9,168 nt of DNA from an uncultured Eubacterium sp. (GTDB lineage Bacteria; Bacillota; Clostridia; Lachnospirales; Lachnospiraceae): positions 1-9,168 of the forward strand of contig CAJTVR010000139.1 of NCBI GenBank assembly GCA_910580075.1, in the 5' to 3' direction. Of this stretch, positions 1 to 6,036 are shown one piece after another. The number at the start of each line of letters is the position of its first letter. Positions within the stretch are counted from its first letter, which is position 1. The position numbers and the translations under genes are program-made. A model generated the notes under the pieces. The model was not told the DNA's origin. It ran no database searches and worked only from the letters and a program-made list of their open reading frames with translations.

Positions 1-347
1 CTGTTTTTCACAAAAAGTCACATGGACTCTATCAGGGGTTCTGAATAGTTACAATACTTCTATATAAGATACCTCTATCCGTTTCATTTGACTTGTTCAA
101 AAAAATTCAGGAATTTATCTTTTTGCTTTTTCAGACAGATACAATAATAAGACTGTTTTGCATCTGTGTCACAGATTGTTACAGGGATTTTACCATGGGG
201 AGCTTAAATGCAGCGCGATATCTGTGATAAATTTATACTGCGCATCGTATTGATCTGCCGTACTTTGTTGAAGTATATGCTCCACGCCGCCTTGTATATT
301 GCCGTTGCCTATTGGATAGCTTTCCTTTCGTGACTGCAGATCTTTGA
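1..347. other. Left flank with no assignable gene
   Basis: I recognise no gene in this AT-rich stretch. It contains a perfect 15-base dyad at 162-176. On the minus strand there is a frame open from 363 down to a TAA at 190-192. Its peptide contains SYPIGNGNIQGGVEHILQ and ends in ALHLSSPW; the composition is protein-like, but there is no start codon with a ribosome binding site and I cannot match it to a family. An imperfect inverted pair, TATGCTCCACGCC near 276-288 and GGCGTGGAGTATA at 348-360, sits at the right edge where the glycosidase remnant begins. The stretch may be degraded gene debris. Confidence 0.4.
162..176. promoter_or_regulatory. Perfect dyad, possible operator
   Basis: The sequence ATCTGTG-T-CACAGAT is a perfect inverted repeat with 7-base arms around one central base. 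Short symmetric sites like this are typical of protein-binding operators and are too tight to form an RNA hairpin. No intact downstream gene on either strand can be tied to it, so any function is a guess; it could be left over from control of the decayed glycosidase locus. Confidence 0.25.
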
Positions 348-551
348 GGCGTGGAGTATAAGATTATGGGCTATACTGCATGGGGATGTATATGTATTAG
401 TGGGAGTTTTCTTCTGTGGGACTTGAGAAACGGTATGGATTTGTTTATGTAAATCGAAACGATGACAGGATTGATGCAGCGGCAAAAAAAGAAATCTTTT
501 TACTGGAATCAGAATGTGAGCCTGGCAAATGGAGAATACCTGGACGGGTGA
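348..551 (+). pseudogene. 3' remnant of a GH1 6-phospho-beta-glucosidase
   Basis: This is the decayed C-terminal end of a glycoside hydrolase family 1 enzyme, the cytoplasmic type that cleaves phosphorylated beta-glucosides imported by a PTS. Three pieces in different frames match the family C-terminus in the right order. Positions 366-392 read MGYTAWGCI (family: MGYT-WGCID). Positions 419-466 read GLEKRYGFVYVNRND (family: KRYGFIYVDRD). Positions 468-551 read GLMQRQKKKSFYWNQNVSLANGEYLDG and then TGA (family: KKKSFYWYKKVI-TNGE). At least two frameshifts separate them, and a TGA precedes the first piece at 345-347. The catalytic regions, which lie upstream in intact homologues, are absent. The assignment rests on recalled family motifs; decay is directly visible. 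It cannot encode a working enzyme. Confidence 0.75.
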
Positions 552-575
552 AAGGAAAACTCCAGATAAAGTAAA

Positions 576-605
576 AAACAGGGAGCCGTTAACGGCTCTC
601 TGTTT
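576..605. terminator. Bidirectional-type hairpin terminator
   Basis: Arms AAACAGGGAGCCG (576-588) and CGGCTCTCTGTTT (593-605) pair over 13 positions with a single G-T wobble and a TTAA loop. Read on the minus strand the stem is followed by a run of six T (complement of 573-578), a good intrinsic terminator for the convergent hydrolase-flavodoxin gene ending at 784. Read on the plus strand it lies 25 bases after the stop of the glycosidase remnant and ends in TTTCATC, a poorer tail, so it may originally have served that gene. Confidence 0.7.
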
Positions 606-660
606 CATCATGAACCGGGTGCTAAGAGGAGGATTTCCAGCATAGCTTGCGAGCATCCGG

Positions 661-700
661 TGCGCGGGCAGAGAAATATAAACCTTCTACTGCCCGCGTA
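661..700 (+). promoter_or_regulatory. Stem-loop in the leader of an orphan reading frame
   Basis: Arms CGCGGGCAG (663-671) and CTGCCCGCG (690-698) pair perfectly and extend to 661/700 through a wobble, leaving an 18-base AT-rich loop. The tail TTATATTTAA runs straight into the ribosome binding site AAGGAG at 712-717. Without a T run after either arm it is not a standard terminator. Its place just upstream of a strong ribosome binding site suggests a leader structure, perhaps controlling translation or stabilising the message. No known riboswitch class is recognised. Confidence 0.35.
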
Positions 701-721
701 TTATATTTAAGAAGGAGCTAA

Positions 722-949
722 ATGATAATGAGTTATGGAAAGAGTGATGTGAAACCTGTGCATATGGCACAGGACAAATTATTTTATCGGTTTCCAAGTA
801 CCGTACCGGAAACATATGCTGTGACATCGGAGTCATTTCTTGAAAATAATCCGGCGTCTACGACTGCATTTCTGGCGCATCCTCTGATGAAGGCAAGTGA
901 TTCTTCATACTGGGAAACGCTCATGGAAGCGGATTGTGAAATCGGATAA
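722..949 (+). CDS. Orphan 75-codon frame with a strong RBS, probably a truncated gene start
   Basis: AAGGAG at 712-717 precedes ATG at 722 (4-base spacing) and an in-frame ATG at 728 (10-base spacing, the better start, giving MSYGKSDVKPVHMAQDKLFY...). From position 784 on, the frame runs antisense through the 3' end of the flavodoxin-coding gene, so residues after about 21 are most likely noise from the other strand. The good ribosome binding site and upstream stem-loop suggest that a real gene once started here and lost its body when the neighbouring gene was joined to this spot. I recognise no family in the first 20 residues. It may equally be a chance frame. Confidence 0.2.
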   Translation: MIMSYGKSDVKPVHMAQDKLFYRFPSTVPETYAVTSESFLENNPASTTAFLAHPLMKASDSSYWETLMEADCEIG

Positions 950-2811
950 ATGGTCTTTCCGGACCAGTCATACCGTTCCAGAAAGGTTCCGACAACCATC
1001 GGTGCAGTATGCCACCAGATTGGATAACAGAGTACGATCTTATTATAATCGGATACGGATGAAAGCGGATTTTTTAATGGCGGCCTTGCGTTTGCATCGG
1101 CTTCGTCTTTTGCTTCTCCATACGCAACCGTATTATAATCTGTGCTGTAAGGCGTTTCACGTTCAATCCGGTAAAGCTCCCCGCCTGTCTGGGCGGCAAC
1201 AGCTTCTGCCTGCTTCTGGCTTGTTCCGCTCCAGGAAAAATAAGCGACCAGGATTTTATTTGAAGCTGCTGTGCCAGAGCCGGAATTATTTCCGGTGTTA
1301 TTGCTGGAGCTGGAATTATTCCCTGTGTTATTATTGGAGCCGGAGTTACTGCCTGCACTGGCATTGCTGCCGGAATTGGCGTCTGTGCTGACATTGCCCT
1401 GTATCCAGTTTTCCACATGGTCTGCGATCACATCATTGTTCAGATCCTGGAACAGAAAATGGTCGTTTCCGGTAATTCCGATTTTCGGAAGGTCGATGAC
1501 CGTGCTGTTTCCGCCTCCTGCGTTGTAATTTTCGGAAAAGCTGTAGCATGCCTGGCGCATCATCTGCCACATCCCGGTTGCCTGGATCGCAGGATCGCCG
1601 TTGTCAATATAATCTCCGAAGTAAAAAGTAACCGGGATCTTCTGCGCGAGTACTGCCTGGAAGTCTTCGCTCTGTGCATCTGGCGCTCCGCCCGGTTCAA
1701 TGGCTATGATGGCTGCGATATGCTGTGTGTATTTCGCTGCTGTCCAGCCTGGGCCGCCGCCCTGTGAATGGGTCACTAAAATGGAATTTTTCCCAGTCCT
1801 GCTGTAAGCCTCGTCGATCGCTGCGGCAACCGCTTTTGCCACTGTTTCATTGTCAAAATCGCTGCCCATGTCGGAGGACATCCCGGTATCAGGGGTCATC
1901 TGACGGAAAAACTGGTCAACGGCCTGGTCAGAGTTCGGGAACTGTGAACCTTCATTCGGGTTTGATTTTCCGTTTTCCCATTTTCCAATACGGAACTGTG
2001 TATACCATCTTTGTTCCAGAGGCTTTGTGCTGATAGTTCCGCTGACAGTAGATGATCCGGCTTCCCCGCGCCTTGGCTGGTCGATCAGGAATACGCTGTG
2101 GCCTTTTTTCAGAAACAGGTCTGACCAGCCTTCCCTGCCGTCCGGCGTTGTCATCCATCCCATGCGGGACTGGCCGTATCCATGCAGGAATACCATAGGA
2201 AGCCCGGTTTCATTTTCCGGTATCTGATAGAGGACGTTCGCGTGATCTGCGTGCAGTGTCTGTCCGGCTCCAGTTTCTTCCCACTGGTCTGCCGGGTCAA
2301 AGGTTCCGTCTGCAGTGATGATGGTCCCGCCCGCGGAAAAAATCCCCTGTTCCTTAATATGCAGGGAACTGTCAGGGTTTCCAGAGCCTGGCGTGTCTGT
2401 ATCCGGGGTTTTTGAAGCTTCCGGCCGGACATAAATAGTTACCCATGTAGTTTTTCTCTGGTACCTTTTTGACGAGACCGTTACGGTAATATTTGCGGCG
2501 CCTGCTTTTCGTGCAGTGACCACGCCTTTTTTGGAAACTGACGCTACCGCGCTGTTACTGGATTTGAATACTGCGTTTTTTCCTGCTGCAGACGGCTTCG
2601 CAGTGACTTTTACAGATGCTTTTTCATTTACATCCATGGAATAAGTCTTCTTTGTCACGTTTCTGCTTCCAACAGAAAGCTTTAATGAACTTACGGCTGT
2701 CCTGGCCGCCGCAGATGCCGCCACGCTGTTTCCTGCAATACCCAGGATACAGATACACAGCGCCAGAAGCAGCGCCATCCATTTTTTGGTACAGGTTTGT
2801 TTTCCTGTCAT
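784..2811 (-). CDS. Secreted Big_2 - esterase-713-like hydrolase - flavodoxin fusion
   Basis: Exported 675-residue protein with three parts. Residues 1-35 form a Sec signal peptide (KK, then a Leu/Ile-rich core, Ala-rich cleavage region near 33-37, no twin Arg). Residues 41-130 are a bacterial Ig-like Big_2 domain (SSNSAVASVSKKGVVTA), usually for surface display. Residues 150-471 are an alpha/beta hydrolase resembling Alcaligenes esterase 713: oxyanion segment HGYGQS at 210, TTPDGREGW at 221, nucleophile Ser349 in THSQGG, acid Glu372 in IEPGG, His451 in GNDHFLFQD. Glu rather than Asp as catalytic acid is a mark of that esterase. After a Ser/Asn/Gly linker (472-516), residues 518-675 form a flavodoxin_4-type domain: phosphate loop FSWSGTSQ, YPIWWHTAPM, SGKTIYPI. 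The family's usual Gly-rich PFCTSGGSG-like loop is here ISQSASMSVS. GGGAGG at 2820-2825 supports the start. It is divergent from a LysR gene. The substrate and whether FMN is bound are unknown. Confidence 0.85.
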   Translation of the reverse strand: MTGKQTCTKKWMALLLALCICILGIAGNSVAASAAARTAVSSLKLSVGSRNVTKKTYSMDVNEKASVKVTAKPSAAGKNAVFKSSNSAVASVSKKGVVTARKAGAANITVTVSSKRYQRKTTWVTIYVRPEASKTPDTDTPGSGNPDSSLHIKEQGIFSAGGTIITADGTFDPADQWEETGAGQTLHADHANVLYQIPENETGLPMVFLHGYGQSRMGWMTTPDGREGWSDLFLKKGHSVFLIDQPRRGEAGSSTVSGTISTKPLEQRWYTQFRIGKWENGKSNPNEGSQFPNSDQAVDQFFRQMTPDTGMSSDMGSDFDNETVAKAVAAAIDEAYSRTGKNSILVTHSQGGGPGWTAAKYTQHIAAIIAIEPGGAPDAQSEDFQAVLAQKIPVTFYFGDYIDNGDPAIQATGMWQMMRQACYSFSENYNAGGGNSTVIDLPKIGITGNDHFLFQDLNNDVIADHVENWIQGNVSTDANSGSNASAGSNSGSNNNTGNNSSSSNNTGNNSGSGTAASNKILVAYFSWSGTSQKQAEAVAAQTGGELYRIERETPYSTDYNTVAYGEAKDEADANARPPLKNPLSSVSDYNKIVLCYPIWWHTAPMVVGTFLERYDWSGKTIYPISQSASMSVSQYEESLAFIRGCARNAVVDAGLFSRNDSDVTAYVSGTVLGNR
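1278..1397 (-). repeat. 30-bp tandem repeat encoding the Ser/Asn/Gly linker
   Basis: Four units of exactly 30 bases start at 1278, 1308, 1338 and 1368. The first two differ at only five positions; the others are more decayed. On the coding strand they give ten-residue repeats such as SNNTGNNSGS and SNNTGNNSSS, which form the flexible linker between the hydrolase and flavodoxin domains. Unequal crossing-over or slippage in such in-frame repeats changes linker length without breaking the protein. Confidence 0.75.
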
Positions 2812-2892
2812 TTGTGTTTCCTCCCATCTACATAGTATTGAAAGCGTATTTGAAATGGCCTTCTGTACGATGTATAAATAATAAGCTGTCTT

Positions 2893-2912
2893 CCAGAATG
2901 TATACTCACAAT
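2893..2912 (-). promoter_or_regulatory. Possible LysR site upstream of the hydrolase-flavodoxin gene
   Basis: On the minus strand this reads ATTGTGAGTATACATTCTGG and includes the palindrome GTATAC (2900-2905). It resembles plus-strand positions 3069-3087, ATTGTGCTATACTTACTGC, next to the divergent LysR gene. It lies 82-101 bases before the ATG of the hydrolase gene. A TATACA-like -10 follows (2871-2876, minus), but there is no good -35, as expected for an activator-dependent promoter. This is inference from sequence similarity only. Confidence 0.35.
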
Positions 2913-3075
2913 CACGAAACTTTGCCGGTCTGTCAGGCTCACGAGTGCTTAAATGCTGTGTCTGATGGTAAAGTTTATCGCTCGTAAGTATAACAGAAGC
3001 TGGTATTCAAACACGCCTTCTTTATTATCTTAAATGATGCCGGAAAAAAAGTACAATATCAAATGCGCATTGTGC

Positions 3076-3092
3076 TATACTTACTGCGTATA
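3076..3092 (+). promoter_or_regulatory. LysR-type box (T-N11-A) upstream of the first LysR gene
   Basis: TATAC-TTACTGC-GTATA is an interrupted dyad with 5-base arms and a 7-base centre, containing the T-N11-A signature (T3078, A3090) of LysR-type regulator sites. It sits about 47 bases before the LysR start codon in the divergent intergenic region, the usual place for autoregulation and for control of the opposite gene. TATACT sequences within it could double as -10 elements, which would allow autorepression. A perfect 10-base palindrome, AATGCGCATT, lies just upstream at 3062-3071. Confidence 0.5.
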
Positions 3093-3138
3093 CTGAACGG
3101 GACATGGATTTTTTCAGCTGCGAAACGGAGGAAATAAT

Positions 3139-3981
3139 ATGATTGAAATTTATTTGCTGGAGCATCTGCAGGCGTTTTATGAATATGGCACATTATCCGA
3201 GGCGGCGCGTTATTTGAAGATTGCCCAGCCGTCCCTTTCCAGATCCATGAAAAAACTGGAGGAGCTTCTTGGCGTGGAATTATTTGAGAGGCGGAAAAAC
3301 CGTATTTTGCTGAATGATACTGGAAAACTGGCGGCGGAATATGCGCAGCGCATTCTTGAAACAGAGAAGGAAATGGAACGCCAGATCCGGCTGTTTGACA
3401 GAAGTTTACATACAATAACAGTCGGAAGCTGCTGCCCCGGCCCGCTGCTTGAGTTTTTGCCCGGGGTGATGGGCAGGTTTCCCGGTATGGCTGTTTCCTC
3501 TGAGGCTGATACATGTGAGCGGCTGGTTACAGGGTTGAAAAGCCATAAATATAATATTGTGATCCTGCCGCAGCCGCTTGCCATGGATGGGATTTTCTGC
3601 CGCAGGTACCGGGAGGAGCAGCTTTTTGTTTCAGTCCTGCCTGACCATCCGGCTGCATCCTGTAAGGAAGTTTCCTTTGCGGAAATGAACGGGCAGAATT
3701 TTATCATGTATGCACATGTCGGATTTTGGGAAAGGATTGTCCGGGAAAAAATGCCGGAGAGCAGGTTTTTTTTGCAGGAAGACATAGACGCGGTCGGCGA
3801 GCTTGGGAAATTTTCTAAACTTCCGCATTTTTCAAGCGATATTACCATACAGGCCATGCCGTCGCGGAGAAACGGGCGCGTACATGTGCCGTTTTCTGAC
3901 CCGGAAAGCCATGTGTGCTATTATCTGGCCTGTCTGGAACAAAACCGGGAAACGTTCGAAAAAATATTTGCGCCGTTATGA
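3139..3981 (+). CDS. LysR-family transcriptional regulator (module 1)
   Basis: 280-residue LysR-type regulator, slightly shorter than the usual 300 or so. Residues 1-60 form the winged helix-turn-helix (LSEAARYLKIAQPSLSRSMKKLEELLGVELFER), followed by a linker helix to about 90 and an effector-binding domain from 92 on. It should bind DNA as a tetramer and respond to a small ligand, not predictable here. GGAGG at 3127-3131 supports the start. It diverges from the hydrolase-flavodoxin gene over a 327-base gap holding LysR-type dyads, so it probably controls that gene and itself. It aligns almost without gaps to the LysR encoded at 5014-5856, also 280 residues: both have EMNG at 182-185, GFW at 195-197, KMP-SRF at 204-210 and a DPE...YYLAC segment near 254-266, pointing to duplication and related ligands. 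Confidence 0.9.
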   Translation: MIEIYLLEHLQAFYEYGTLSEAARYLKIAQPSLSRSMKKLEELLGVELFERRKNRILLNDTGKLAAEYAQRILETEKEMERQIRLFDRSLHTITVGSCCPGPLLEFLPGVMGRFPGMAVSSEADTCERLVTGLKSHKYNIVILPQPLAMDGIFCRRYREEQLFVSVLPDHPAASCKEVSFAEMNGQNFIMYAHVGFWERIVREKMPESRFFLQEDIDAVGELGKFSKLPHFSSDITIQAMPSRRNGRVHVPFSDPESHVCYYLACLEQNRETFEKIFAPL

Positions 3982-3986
3982 GAAAC

Positions 3987-4015
3987 TTGTATTTATTCAT
4001 TTCTCCATATATAAT
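3987..4015 (+). promoter_or_regulatory. Sigma-A-type promoter of the second LysR gene
   Basis: TTGTAT (3987-3992) and TATAAT (4010-4015) are separated by exactly 17 bases, placing the transcript start near 4022 and leaving a short leader before the ribosome binding site at 4044-4050. It lies just after the stop codon of the preceding LysR gene, so the second regulator can be expressed independently. A 7-base inverted pair, CCGTTAT (3973-3979) and ATAACGG (4014-4020), brackets the promoter and could be an operator, though one arm lies in coding sequence. Confidence 0.6.
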
Positions 4016-4058
4016 AACGGTATATGAACGGGCGGAAAAACAAGGGAGGAAATGTTCC

Positions 4059-4961
4059 ATGTATAATCCACAATTAGACACATTTATCCGTGTAGCGGAT
4101 GCAGGGAGTTTTAATAAAGCAGCAGAAGCATCTTATATTACACCGACGGCTGTGATTAAGCAGATGAATCTTTTAGAGGATTCACTGGGGATAAAATTAT
4201 TTGAACGGACGCACAGGGGGCTGACTTTAACAAAGGCCGGGAAATCGTTCTATCAGGATACAAAATATATTATCCAGTACTGCCGTGATTCCATTACAAG
4301 GGCCAAAAACGCCATGCAGGACAATGTGAGCGTGATCCGGATCGGCAGTTCCCCTATGACGCCGGCCCAGCTCTTAATGCAGCTTTGGCCAAAGATACAG
4401 GAATACTGCCCGGAGCTGAAATTCCAGATTGTTCCGTTTGAGAATACGCCGGAAAATGCCAGGGAAATACTTGCGAACCTTGGTAAAAATATAGATGTGG
4501 TTGCCGGGATTTTTGATGAAACCATGCTGGGACTGCGGCGCTGTGCCGGGCTTGCATTATCCCGTGAGCCGTTCTGCTGCGCAGTTTCCATCCACCACCG
4601 GCTTGCCGCAAAGGACAGGCTGAAAATAGAAGACCTTTATGGGGAGAACCTGATGTTAATGCGCCGGGACTGGAGCAGCTATGTGGACAGGCTCCGGGAT
4701 GACCTCTGGCAGAACCATAGCCAGATACATATTGCAGATTTTGACTTTTACAGTATGGAGGCGTTTAACCGGTGTGAGAACAGCAATGACGTTTTGCTGG
4801 CGATCCCAGGGTGGGCAAACGTGCATCCGCTTTTGAAGGTGATTCCGGTTGAATGGGAGCATAGTATCCCGTTTGGCCTGCTCCATTCCCAGCAGCCGTC
4901 AGAAACAGTAAAGAAATTTTTAGAAGCGGCACAGGCTGCTGTGGGAACTGTGAATGAATAA
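4059..4961 (+). CDS. LysR-family transcriptional regulator (second, unpaired)
   Basis: Full-length 300-residue LysR regulator. The frame is open back to 3915, but ATG 4059 (MYNPQLDTFIRVADAGSF) is chosen because GGGAGG lies 9 bases upstream, it gives the standard LysR N-terminus, and the promoter at 3987-4015 would lie inside the longer version. The winged helix-turn-helix spans residues 1-60 (SFNKAAEASYITPTAVIKQMNLLEDSLGIKLFERT), with the effector domain from about 90. Unlike its neighbours at 3139 and 5014 it lacks the EMNG/GFW/KMP-SRF effector motifs, so it is a different LysR subgroup. It is not divergent from an enzyme gene; its targets may be the neighbouring modules or lie elsewhere. 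It is convergent with the next LysR gene; only a weak AT-rich hairpin (4967-4979, ATCTT-AAG-AAGAT) lies between them. Confidence 0.9.
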   Translation: MYNPQLDTFIRVADAGSFNKAAEASYITPTAVIKQMNLLEDSLGIKLFERTHRGLTLTKAGKSFYQDTKYIIQYCRDSITRAKNAMQDNVSVIRIGSSPMTPAQLLMQLWPKIQEYCPELKFQIVPFENTPENAREILANLGKNIDVVAGIFDETMLGLRRCAGLALSREPFCCAVSIHHRLAAKDRLKIEDLYGENLMLMRRDWSSYVDRLRDDLWQNHSQIHIADFDFYSMEAFNRCENSNDVLLAIPGWANVHPLLKVIPVEWEHSIPFGLLHSQQPSETVKKFLEAAQAAVGTVNE

Positions 4962-5013
4962 AATAAATCTTAAGAAGATCTGGCAGGGGCGGTCAGCTAT
5001 TTGTAAAACAGGA

Positions 5014-5856
5014 TTACTGGAAGAGAGCTTTCAATTTGCATTGGTCTTCGTTACGGCAGGCTAAATAATAGCTGACATTGAACTCCGGATCTGTGATAGG
5101 CACTGTGATACGGTCTGCCGCAGGCGAAGTGCCGGGAAATATATCACGGAAAGAGTCAGTAGCGAAACATGGCATCGTGGAATTTTCAACCAGCTCTAAA
5201 AAGGAGTAACGCTCTGTCTGGATAAGAAACCGGGAATCGGGCATTTTATCCACTACCAGGTCATGCCAGAAGCCGATGTCCTGAAACAGGAGCATATTTT
5301 CCCCGTTCATTTCGGAAACGCTTAAGTGTTTCCGGCGGGCAAAGCGGTGCCGTTTTGGAAGAAGGAAGGATAAATGTTCTTCTCCCCATTTTTTATAAGA
5401 AAGATTATCGTCTTTTGGACAGAAAGGAAGCAGCACAAACTGGTAGGTCCCATCCCTGATTCCTTCAAGGAGCCGGGGGACGTCTTTTACCTCCGATGAA
5501 ATGGAAGCTGTCGGGATAAAGGATGTGATGCGCTGTATGATTTCTGCAACATGGGCGGGTGTGCAGGAGCCAAGCCTGATGATCCTGCACGCACGGTCAA
5601 AATCCCGGGCACGCTGGAGCATGATTTCTGTCTGTTTCAGCAGCATGGCCGCATCTTCTGCAGCCAGAAGGCCGGTTTCATTCAATGAGATGCTGTTTTT
5701 AGTGCGGTGAAACAGCGGAACTTTAAATTCAGATTCTAATTTCTGCATATTTCTTGTCAGCGCAGGCTGGGAAATATGCATTTTTTTTGCTGTTCCGCGA
5801 AGGGTTCCGGTCTGGTAAAAAGTAACAAATTGTTCCAGGATATTATAATCAATCAT
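5014..5856 (-). CDS. LysR-family transcriptional regulator (module 2, paralogue of module 1)
   Basis: 280-residue LysR regulator on the minus strand, the same length as the one at 3139-3981 and alignable to it almost without gaps. The winged helix-turn-helix is residues 1-60 (LRGTAKKMHISQPALTRNMQKLESEFKVPLF). The effector domain holds GSCTP at 96-100, EMNG at 182-185, GFW at 195-197, KMPDSRF at 204-210 and DPEFNVSYYLAC near 256-267. AAAGGAG lies 11 bases before the ATG. It diverges from the second Big_2 hydrolase gene over 180 bases containing a strong LysR-type dyad (5934-5960) and an extended -10 promoter for this gene. Control of itself and of the opposite hydrolase operon is the natural inference. 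The ligand is unknown, but conservation of the effector pocket region with the paralogue suggests a similar compound. Confidence 0.9.
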   Translation of the reverse strand: MIDYNILEQFVTFYQTGTLRGTAKKMHISQPALTRNMQKLESEFKVPLFHRTKNSISLNETGLLAAEDAAMLLKQTEIMLQRARDFDRACRIIRLGSCTPAHVAEIIQRITSFIPTASISSEVKDVPRLLEGIRDGTYQFVLLPFCPKDDNLSYKKWGEEHLSFLLPKRHRFARRKHLSVSEMNGENMLLFQDIGFWHDLVVDKMPDSRFLIQTERYSFLELVENSTMPCFATDSFRDIFPGTSPAADRITVPITDPEFNVSYYLACRNEDQCKLKALFQ

Positions 5857-5903
5857 ACAGAATCTGGCTCCTTTCTGTGCCGCAGGCTCTTTAATCTGAG
5901 GAT

Positions 5904-5912
5904 ATTATAACA
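5904..5912 (-). promoter_or_regulatory. Extended -10 promoter of the module 2 LysR gene
   Basis: On the minus strand the sequence is TGTTATAAT, a perfect TATAAT preceded by the TGn extension, about 50 bases before the LysR ATG. No good -35 stands at the usual distance, which fits an extended -10 promoter. The dyad at 5934-5960 lies directly upstream, where a bound regulator could block or assist polymerase. Confidence 0.5.
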
Positions 5913-5933
5913 GATAGGAAGAAAAAGTAAATG

Positions 5934-5960
5934 TCCAGATTCCGCTTTATGGAATCTGGA
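5934..5960. promoter_or_regulatory. LysR operator: perfect 10-base dyad
   Basis: TCCAGATTCC (5934-5943) and GGAATCTGGA (5951-5960) are perfect inverted arms around a 7-base centre. The inner part carries the T-N11-A signature (T5941, A5953). It lies between the divergent promoters of the LysR gene (5014-5856) and the second hydrolase gene, immediately before the candidate -35 of the latter. Another copy of the half-site, GAATCTGG, occurs at 5860-5867, between the LysR ribosome binding site and start codon. Neither arm is followed by a T run, so an operator is more likely than a terminator. Confidence 0.6.
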
Positions 5961-5989
5961 TTACAAAATAGGCATTGTACAAGTATATG
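5961..5989 (+). promoter_or_regulatory. Candidate promoter of the second hydrolase operon
   Basis: TTACAA (5961-5966) and TATATG (5984-5989) are spaced by 17 bases and abut the LysR dyad. The -35 is a poor match to consensus, consistent with a need for an activator. A 7-base inverted pair, AGGCATT (5970-5976) and AATGCCT (5992-5998), brackets the -10 and could be a second regulatory site. The alternative -35 TTGTAC at 5975 has no well-spaced -10. Confidence 0.3.
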
Positions 5990-6036
5990 AAAATGCCTTA
6001 AACTTATAAAAAATTCTTGTCAGAAGGAGGAAACGA

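Noticed and set aside
174..200. BglG/LicT-type antiterminator RNA target
   Set aside because: Only the first bases (GATTGTTAC) match. The complementary second half (GCAAAACC-like) is missing, so it cannot be called as a site.
309..656. Minus-strand open frame of 115 codons
   Set aside because: It runs antisense through the GH1 remnant and the terminator hairpin, has no family resemblance, and its composition looks like a shadow frame.
1278..1397. CRISPR-like repeat array
   Set aside because: The repeats are directly adjacent without spacers, are diverged, and lie inside a coding linker, so they are a coding minisatellite.
897..2987. Several open frames on both strands overlapping the hydrolase-flavodoxin gene
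   Set aside because: All overlap a gene with clear signal peptide, domain and catalytic motifs. None has recognisable domains, and long shadow frames are expected here.
3210..3857. Minus-strand 215-codon frame
   Set aside because: It lies antisense to the first LysR gene, whose helix-turn-helix and effector motifs are unmistakable.
3915..4058. Upstream extension of the second LysR gene (348-residue version)
   Set aside because: The extra 48 residues overlap the preceding LysR gene, match no LysR N-terminus and cover a 17-spaced promoter. ATG 4059 has a proper ribosome binding site.
4967..4979. Terminator between the convergent LysR genes
   Set aside because: The stem is only 5 AT-rich pairs (ATCTT-AAG-AAGAT). 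The minus-strand tail is T-rich, but the hairpin is too weak to call.
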